Shown in pieces: positions 56,203 through 64,000 of a stretch of 64,000 nucleotides of DNA. Both the position numbers and the translations under genes were made by a program. The DNA is from Tricholoma matsutake (taxonomy: Eukaryota > Basidiomycota > Agaricomycetes > Agaricales > Tricholomataceae), in contig AP026548.1 in NCBI GenBank assembly GCA_026075535.2, forward strand, positions 3,348,001 to 3,412,000. Direction: 5' to 3'. The notes under the pieces were generated by a model. That model ran no database searches, had not been told where the DNA came from, and saw nothing but the letters and a program-made list of their open reading frames with translations. The number at the start of each line of letters is the position of its first letter. Within the stretch, counting starts at the first letter, position 1.

Positions 56203-59200
56203 TTACCTTGAACTCTCATTCCCATTCGGGTCACCGCAGTAGCCCGACTCCAGTAATCTTTCAAGATCGAATGGATCTGCGGGGTGTACGAAGCAACCCT
56301 CGATGGAATATGTCGTAAGGAGGTCATCTAATGAACATGTGTCTTTGCGAAGAACGTCAGTTTGGATGCGCATACCAAGAGATGATAGAAAGATGCCAGG
56401 AAAATGGTACGTACTCGCTTCTTGAGCGGCCGCTTCTCTTGCCATCGAAGCTCGCAAAGTAGTGTCAGTTGCTGCTGAAGTATCGTGGGGCAAATTTGGG
56501 CCTATGCCATCATCAAGTATAGATATCGCATACGATACGATCTGAACTTACTCGTAAATCGACGCAACAGCCCTTTATCCGGCAGCGATATGAACGTTTT
56601 CTTCGACTTTGACGTGTCGATGCGTTGATATCCGAGTCCTCGAGCAAGGCGTCAAATTCGCTATACAGGTATATTCTGATACTCACCTGCCGCTCGCTTT
56701 TCGAGAGTATTCAAAACATAGGACACTCCCGCCCAGTAGTGTTCCATCCGCTGGAGCGCCTTAGTCAAGATGGATAAATTTTGTCTTGCGAGTGAATTGA
56801 GGAGGCGATCCACTGTCTGCGGCTTCTCGACGTCCACTGGGAAATCTGTTTCATTCGCTCGTATATCGTGTATGAACGCCAGACTGGAGGGTAATAATGG
56901 TGAGCTTTACGCAGCTGGACGAAAGGAAGACTTACCAGGCGACGTATAAGGGTTGTACGGCAAATGGGTTGGCCAGCTGTGTCATTCACAGGCCTCATGA
57001 GGGGGGTACGGTCCCTCAAAGGAGAATGCACTCACGTAAGAATGTGACGCAAACAGGTCAGCGAATACAAGACACTCTGTTATTATCCGCGAGCTCGAGA
57101 GCGAGAGCTTGATCGACCGATCCAAATTGTGTGACAGTGGTGTCCCAATGCTGGATGTACTGCTCATGAGCTCGGGATGGAACACAAGCGTCATGACCGA
57201 GTTTGCCCAAAGGTGCAACGTTAGAAACGAGTCCTACATCATCGAAAGACAGCATCGTTCAGCTAACTTGCTTGCAAAGGAAGAAAAGCAACCAACTCCG
57301 TGACCTCTTGCTTCCTGGACTTTGAACGCCTCCACACTCCATTTCATGGCATCTGGTAGCTCAGCATAAAAGCGCACTAGCTTCGCCTGTAGCCCCCTCA
57401 GCAAATCTGGACTCGCTGACGGATCAGGGCCCGTGACCAGCGTCCGCAGCTGTCCCCTTCTCCCATTCAGAGCGCTGGCGATTCTTCCACACAAGACCAT
57501 CAGCCGAACGGTATACATGAACGGCGTAGGTTGCGGAGGCTCTGTAGCTGCGCCTGGATCGGACCTTGCGGCGTCCGGGATAAAGTCTCGATCAGTCGGG
57601 AGGGGAATTTCTATGAGCTCTTCGGAAATGGAAGGTGGACGGCCAGTGGAGAAGGCGAGGATCCGATCCTGGTGAGTGTCAGAATGTCAACGGCAGAAGG
57701 GAAGTTGGGGAGTCCTCACAGTGACGAAAATGCTCCAGAAAAGGAGGCGCACTCGAACGAGATGCGCGTGGGACTCGTATATCTCAGAATTCTATGATGT
57801 GTTGTGCTTTTGTGAGTTGAGAGCTTTCTCCTGATGGAAATAGCATATACCTCGTGAATTCCTAGATCTAGAGCCATGCGAATAGCCATACTATTACAAC
57901 ACCCGTCAGCGAATGTTCACCATTACATCTAAACTTCCTTTACCCAGAGTATTGCTAAGAGCCAGGGAGTTTCTGTGACCATACCGATAATAGATTATGA
58001 TCAAGGACTCACCCATTGCCCACTCTCAGAATTCTGATTGAAAGGTATGAGGTTAAATAACCGTTTGGGAGTGGCATGAGTGCTTACTTGTCCGTAATTT
58101 GCCCATGCCAGCAGGAGCAAACCGGTCACGACGTCCGTCGTTGGTAAATGCAAAAGAGGTATTACTAATTCCTGTGCCTTTGTGATGAATGGCGCCGACG
58201 CCTAGAAAATAGCCTGGTTCGTGAACACGCTCTAAGTCACAATCAATTTGAATCTTAACGGACTTTGTGGGGATTGTCTTGCGCTGATGGATGGAACCTC
58301 AGTGCGGAAGCGTCAACTTTAGAAAGGGAACGAAGACCGTCACATCCTACCTGGCTCCTAAGGCACATATGCCTACAGAAAAAGAAAGCAGTGAGTACAT
58401 GTACAGCAGGCAGCAAGAGACATACAATTGAGCAAAAAAGCAGACATGGTCCCTGTTTCTAGACGTTGTTCCATTCTTTTTCGGCTCACACTTGGGAAGT
58501 GTCTGCTCATAGTACGGAAAAATGTGTCAAGAAGCGGAATGTAGATATTTGGACGGGGTAGACTATTCTCTTCGAATATATCTTCGGGTCTTTCTTGCGT
58601 CGCATGCCCTGGCTGGAAACTGGGAAGTGGGGAACTGAGCATGGATAACACATCTGATGATGGACGGGGTTGTAATTTCAAGGATATACGGTTTATTCCA
58701 GGACTATCATTGATAGCTCAAAGGCGAGCCTACATGTCCAAGAGAGAAACGTACTGTATCGCAGTAGAACCAGACTAAGATGGTAATGTTCAGGCAGCTG
58801 AGCAGCGGACATGGAAAATACACGCACTATTCGATAATAATACAGTTCCAAATCTTCTTGCAGCGCTGGGTCACCTTCGATAAAGGCAACGTGAGACTCC
58901 AATGCGCGTACAAGTTGTGCGGCATCCTTCTGTCCCGCATTCGCAGGTGCATACTGAGGAATGGTGCTTGTTGAAGGGGTCGTCAGGGCACGATTACTGG
59001 CACTGTTTATGACAGGGCCCCAAGTTTGCTGCGGTGCCACTGAGAAATTCCATGATCCTTCAGTACGAAATTCCACCGCAGACATCGGCTCTGACTATGG
59101 GTGAAACGGTTACCGGAAACGTTACAAACGTATCCACGGATGTTAGCTCACCCAAGACATTGAAGTGTGAGGAATGATTTCTGGAGCCAGGAACGTACGC

Positions 59201-59463
59201 AAATGACCTGCATTAGCCGCAGCTTCCCGTTCCTGCCTCTCGTCTTCCTCCATCTCCCTTCTTGTTCTTTTCCTCCTGCGACCTATTGGCCAAGTGCATT
59301 CCTCGTTTGCTTTCTCGCAAGCCTGACAAGAGGGTTTGTGGCCTGAACAACGCGCACGTTTAGCACGACAGCGATGACAAGCTAGTGCGACCCGTTTCTC
59401 GTGTGTAGGGTCTTTGGATGAACTTGGAGGAGGTGAGTTTGGACTAGGAGGGGTGTTGGACAT
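56203..59463 (-). CDS. Zn2Cys6 fungal transcription factor
   Basis: ATG at 59461-59463. The binuclear cluster is complete: CHRCRAKRARC then SGHKPSCQACEKANEEC (C-x2-C-x6-C-x6-C-x2-C-x6-C), followed by a basic linker GRRRKRTRR. Many exons follow. Recognisable segments of the middle homology (fungal-specific TF) region are IYIPLLDTFFRTMSRHFPSV (about 58530), LVRFYAELPDAMKWSVE (about 57350) and FWANSVMTLVFHPELM (about 57190). The frame ends at TAA 56203-56205 after DPFDLERLLESGYCGDPNG. Such factors often control the metabolic genes next to them; here these are the permease and aldolase genes to the right. Exact internal exon borders were not all fixed. Confidence 0.8.
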
Positions 59464-59987
59464 GGTGAGCAGTGAGAAAAGAAGATTTGCGTCAATCGCA
59501 TCTTTGAAAACGCTTGCAGATCGATCACAGGTGGCGCCGGTAGCTTTCACCGGCGACGATCACATGATTCACCACATAGCTAAGGCTGTCCAGATAAGGA
59601 AAGTCGAAAGCCTTTTTTAGCGATTAATTTAGCAGCCTTGATGGCGTTTCCTGTGTGATTTGTAATGTACATAGGCAATGTAGACGAGGGATGCGTATTC
59701 TTTTCTACAATCCCCCGTCTGCAACCTGTTCACCATTTTATACTTTCCTCACTCACACACAAGCCATTCATTCTCAAGTCCGGAAAATACGGTCCGTCAT
59801 CCCACGGTATACCATCAATCAAAGCACATTGTATTTCAAATTTCATCTTACATGTTACATGTTTACCAACAAAGGGTACAGCCCTTCACCGGAGGTCCTA
59901 GCGGGGTTCTCCACACTCCTTGTGCCTGATCGGAACTGGGCAGCCGTCCTGGCCCATCAGACCTCATCCTGCAACCCATTCAGCCGT

Positions 59988-62014
59988 TTAACCGATGCCT
60001 TGTGATGGCAATTTAGCGTTGACACTTACGGGTGAATGCTTTTCCGTCGTTTCTCCACCGAGTGATTCCGCACTTCCGGTTATTGTCGAACCATTGAAAC
60101 CTTTCGTTGGATACCTGCGCAGAAGGAACTTGTTGATCTGCGCAAGGATGCCGAGCACGAAAACGAATGCACTACGAACGAAACACATCAGCCAAGCCAA
60201 GAGTGGACGGTATGTGGACGCACGTGGTAGTTGCGAACCCTTGTGCATAACGGGGGCCTGTAGTGCTTGGCCACAGGAAGGAGCCATATATGGAAGCGCT
60301 GGAGAAAGGGGCAAAAATAAACAAGGCAACTTTCGAAATGAGATGAAATATCAGGAGACCCACGAATTGCCAAGACCATTAACTAGAGCGATAGCGACCG
60401 CTCGTTTTTCGGCAGGGTGGTCTATAATACCAGGCACCCACTGCAAAGGTGTATAATACGCTGTCATCAACGTGACATGAAAAATCAAGAAAGAAAAAGT
60501 ACGTACCAACAATGTCAAAGGACATGCGGCATACACAGCTCCCACAGCGAAACATAGGAATGCATACTTGACACGGTTATTGTTACTCGCAACCGCAACA
60601 ATGAATGATACGCATGCAATTGCAGATGTGAGCGTGATATAGTTGCCACGTTCTTCCTGCCAATCCGACAAGAAGCAAAACACAATGATACCGACAAAAG
60701 CGACGGCGTATATCGGAATGGTCATGTATTGCGCCATGAACCCTTTGTACCCCAGCTCGGTAACGATGGTAGGGATGAAGTACTGGATGGTCTGTGCGCC
60801 TGTTGCAAGCATGTACATTACGGCCAGCATCCAAACGCGCCAGTCACAAAATACCATCTTTGCGGACTCCCAATGCGTAGGCTCTTTGTCTCCTACTGCA
60901 GTGTTACCGATGCCATCATGTGCGAGACGTTGGCTGGCGATGAACTGCAAGGCGGGGGCCAAGAAAATTAAATATGAAAAAATTGTAGGAGAGAATGGCA
61001 CCTTACTTTTTCTTCAGGGGTGAGCCACTTGGTCGTGCTTGGCCAGTCAGGAAGGATCATCCACGTAAAACAAGCTAAGATGCCTGAGTAAGCCAACGAG
61101 AATACCAATGGCAAAGAGTCAACTCACCTGCAAAGGACGAGCCAATGCCTTCAATGAGCAATAACCACTTCCATCCTGCGATTCCATGAGCCAATTTCAA
61201 ATGGTCTGTAATCACGCCGGCGAGCAAGCCTGAGAACGCGCCCTAGAAATGATTCAAAGAAATATGAGTGATCTAATCGTTTACTCTAGCGAGAGAGAGA
61301 ATAACCGATATTGCAGTTGCTGTGTAGTAAAGGGCATAGCGCTGTGCAATTTCATGGCGCTTGTACCACGACGATAGGTAGAAAGTGACGCCAGGAGCGA
61401 AGCCAGCTTCAACAACTCCGAGCACAAAGCGAACGCCGGCAACTTGTTGCCAAGTTTTCCCTGCTGCCATGCATGCAGCAACGCCGCCCCATATGAAGCA
61501 TATCGCGGAAAGGCTTTGATTGGAAATTAGAATACAGGATAGGAAGACAAAAAGGCATGAAATCACTAGATGGATGGACGGACACGCGTGAGGATCATGT
61601 TTGAAGGAATCTCAAAAAGAACATAGGATACCTGAGAGGGCAAAGAATACGCGTCAGATCATGACGGTGATGCGAGAAGCTAGCAACATACGAAGAACAG
61701 AAGAAGGATGACAGAGTACTGATTTGAAGTAAGCTTCAAGTCAGCTGCCATACCACCAACTTTAGCGTTCCCGATGTTGGCACGGTCCAGATACGAGAGA
61801 GTATATAAGACGAATATCGCAGGAACCTATTGAGAAAAACATCGAACGATAATGAAAATCGACAGAAATAGTAAAAAGCAGAACGTACAATACGCATGTC
61901 AATCTTCCGTACTAGTCGTTTCTCCGCTTCAGAATTGGGCGTGTAGACAGCGGTAGATGGGTCAAAAGAGTCCTCATACCACTGGTGCGCGTCGGACTTC
62001 TTCTCCTGGGGCAT
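59988..62014 (-). CDS. MFS transporter, Dal5/anion:cation symporter type
   Basis: ATG at 62012-62014, TAA at 59988-59990. Reassembled segments match the allantoate-permease family: N-terminal EAEKRLVRKIDMRI, then CFIWGGVAACMAAGKTWQQ, AGVRFVLGVVEAGFAPGVTF, YLSSWYKRHEIAQRYALYYT, FIPTIVTELGYKGFMAQYMT, VPGIIDHPAEKRAVAIALVN and NGLGNS. These give about 12 hydrophobic helices in two halves. Members of this family import organic acids, allantoate, vitamins or sugar acids at the plasma membrane. The substrate here is unknown. It is transcribed divergently from the aldolase gene, with starts 481 bp apart. Confidence 0.85.
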
Positions 62015-62495
62015 GTTTGATCGTTTGTACTTGGCGTAAAACAGACGGTCAAAACGAGTGTAAAAGGCCGCTAGGAGAGTAAAGCAAAACCAAAAAAAAG
62101 AAAAAAGAAAAAAAAAAAGTAGGCAGCCGGGTAGCTCACTTCTTAAGTACACGACAAGGAACGGGAAGGGACCTGAATGGACATTACTGTATACATTACT
62201 GGGATCAAAGCCAGGTGCGGGTGCTAAATGGGTGCCTCAAATACCCCAAACTTGCCCGCCTTGAGAGTAGGAGAGCGTTGGTTAGGAATGATATATACCC
62301 GTGAACTGCGCGTGACTGGTGATGGTGATATATGTAGCCTTCAAGGCCCTTGACTGGAACGACAGGGGTATAGGGAAGAACCTTCCAACCAACGGCTGGC
62401 TCTACTTCCGTACGATATCAGCTCTAACTTGGTCCGATACTGATATAAGTATATCGCCTGGTGTCTTACTTACACTTGACTTCAAAGTTACACAA
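62015..62495. promoter_or_regulatory. Shared divergent promoter region
   Basis: 481 bp between two outward-facing starts (permease at 62014, aldolase at 62496). It contains CGG triplets (for example CCGG at 62129 and CGGACC-like TGGTCCGA near 62430) that could be Zn2Cys6 sites. This is not demonstrated. Confidence 0.35.
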
Positions 62496-63690
62496 ATGCC
62501 TCTCGAAAATAATCTTACGCTCTCAATCCTCCGGAACGCAGAACGCGAAGGTTATGGTGTCTTGGGTCAAGTCTGGTTATTCTCCAACATTCTCCAACCA
62601 CTGTAAAATCGCAATTTATTTCACCGTTCACCACAGTTACGATGCTCCCTCTGCCATTGCACTCGTTCGCGCAGCGGAACGCACTCGCAGTCCTGCTATA
62701 CTCCAGATGTTCCCCGTGACACTTGCTTACGGTAAAGGACCTTTCCTTCGATTCTGCCTCGACATGTGAGTCACTGAAGATTCTTGAACTTGACATCCTG
62801 TTAACGTCCTGAGATGATCAAGTGCACATCAAGCGTCGGTTCCTATAGCCGTCCATCTGGACCACGCTACCGATCCAGAGCACCTAGAGTTAGCCCTGAG
62901 CCTCGCTGAGCAGGGGATTGCCAAGTTCGATAGCATCATGATCGACGCAAGCCACGCCGACGTAAGCACAGTTATTCTCATCACGGCACACTTTGAGCCA
63001 GCCATCCGCACAGACTGATGAGGAGAACATCGCTGTTGCCCGTCCCTACATCGAACGTGCACAAAATGTAGGAATTGCAGTCGAAGTTGAACTTGGGCGT
63101 CTGGAAGGTGGCGAAGCTGGTCTGCGGATGATGTCTGACGCCAAACTTACCGATCCAAAAAAGGCAGAAACATTCATCAGAGAGCACGTTACCCAGTTCA
63201 CGATCTTCGCTATAAAACCTGACCCTGTGGTATACAACAGGTCTAGAGCGAATATACTCGCACCTAGCATCGGTAATTTGCACGGCTCATACATCAACCC
63301 TCCCAATTTCAGGCAAGAAATGTAAAGTTGATCACATGTTTCGTGGGCCCATTCTTACGGGTTACAGCCTGAAAGAACTTAGGAAAACCTTCCGAGGTCG
63401 GGGGGTACCGATATGCCTTCATGGGACGGACGAACTTCCAGACATATTGTTTGTTGAGTGTATTAAGAATGGCGTTAGCAAGGTTTGAATTTTGCCTGGG
63501 CCATGTTCATCCTACTGAGCTCATCCACCAGATCAACGTCAACAGTTGGGCACGGGATCCCTACGTGAAGAAATTGGCGGATGGACTTCAGACAATGCCG
63601 TTCCCTGACGCAGTGGAAGAGGCAACGGAGGTGTTTGCGAAAGCTTGCGAGAGGCTTCTCATTCTCTTCGGTTCAGCAGGCAAAGCGTGA
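62496..63690 (+). CDS. Class II (zinc) ketose-bisphosphate aldolase family protein
   Basis: Exons beginning 62496-62575 and 62637-62767, then from about 62822 to 63690, join to a class II aldolase. Landmarks: GQVCYDAPSAIALVRAAERT; VAVH-like PIAVHLDHATDPEH (zinc ligand His); FDSIMIDASHADTDEENIAV; EVELGRLEGGEAGLRMMSD; LAPSIGNLHGSY (zinc ligand His); ICLHGTDELPDILF (zinc ligand His); and INVNSWARDPYVKKLADGLQ. The end EVFAKACERLLILFGSAGKA is typical of the fungal subgroup. The enzyme cleaves ketose bisphosphates or a related hydroxy-keto acid; the substrate is not evident. A 63-nt segment near 63190-63250 may be a retained intron. Probably works with the neighbouring permease. Confidence 0.85.
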
Positions 63691-64000
63691 TCTAGTTAGA
63701 CTGATCTAGTTAGACACTTGTCTACACCTGTGAGCCCGGAGAGATGTGTGTTGGTTGTTTCCGATTTTGAACCGTCAGATATGACTTGTTATCTTCATGG
63801 ACTAATAGAAACGTCAAACAATGACCCTAGATCCGACGTCTTTTCTGAATCGTATCACCGTGAACAAGTAGGGGAATTTTTAATGCAGTGTAATATTCCC
63901 GTAGCGCGCTAGGACGGAGGGACGATCCGTCCTACCAACAAACGCGTGGGTCAACATCGGAGACAAATATCTAGGTTCCATTATACACAGAAAGTACTCA
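63691..64000. other. Right edge, no gene recognised
   Basis: Downstream of the aldolase gene. The frame 63718-63912 begins with TTG and has no recognised domain. Confidence 0.35.

Overview
The window is a filamentous-fungal nuclear sequence, almost certainly from an Agaricomycete (mushroom-forming basidiomycete). The genes are split by many short introns (about 45-70 nt). The single-copy genes are fungal (ATG22, STE24, an SFP1-type zinc-finger factor, a Zn2Cys6 activator, a Dal5-like transporter). The repeats belong to families typical of Agaricomycetes.

Layout. 0.3-12 kb is a gene-dense left flank: ATG22 and STE24 in tandem on the minus strand, an F-box/LRR-like protein, a basic disordered protein, and a large protein with four degenerate double-stranded-RNA-binding-like repeats. 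12-15 kb is gene-poor and holds an aldo-keto reductase remnant and one unassigned reading frame. About 15.2-47.2 kb is a transposon island. It starts with a RecQ-like helicase fragment split at its Walker A motif by a non-autonomous element that has an 8-bp target duplication. Next come a DUF6589-type pseudogene, a 534-bp TIR element, and a 3-kb TIR element carrying a decayed Tc1/mariner-like transposase plus a convergent accessory gene. Gypsy-1 (23.7-32.2 kb) follows, with a reverse-oriented solo LTR inside it. A solo LTR and a 438-bp TIR element come after. The last part is one transposase pseudogene (about 35.5-47.2 kb) split by a complete Tf1/sushi-like Ty3/gypsy chromovirus (Gypsy-2, 36.8-44.0 kb) and by a second TIR element (44.3-46.5 kb) that itself contains smaller inverted-repeat elements. 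49.5-64 kb is the right flank: SFP1-like factor, a divergent short-chain dehydrogenase, then a Zn2Cys6 regulator, an allantoate/organic-anion-type MFS permease and a class II aldolase. The last two are divergently transcribed, so the three may form a small catabolic cluster.

The most informative signals are in the island. Gypsy-2's LTR carries an array of six short hairpins that share one loop, immediately downstream of its predicted transcription start. Its presumptive 5' RNA end is perfectly complementary to the primer-binding site (self-priming). Its gag ends on a canonical -1 slippery heptamer. Nearly all sequence decay in both gypsy elements is CpG to TpG/CpA, including every in-frame stop I found in pol and the loss of one catalytic Asp, which points to cytosine methylation of these repeats. 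All calls are by eye; exon boundaries were placed from GT/AG signals and reading-frame continuity.
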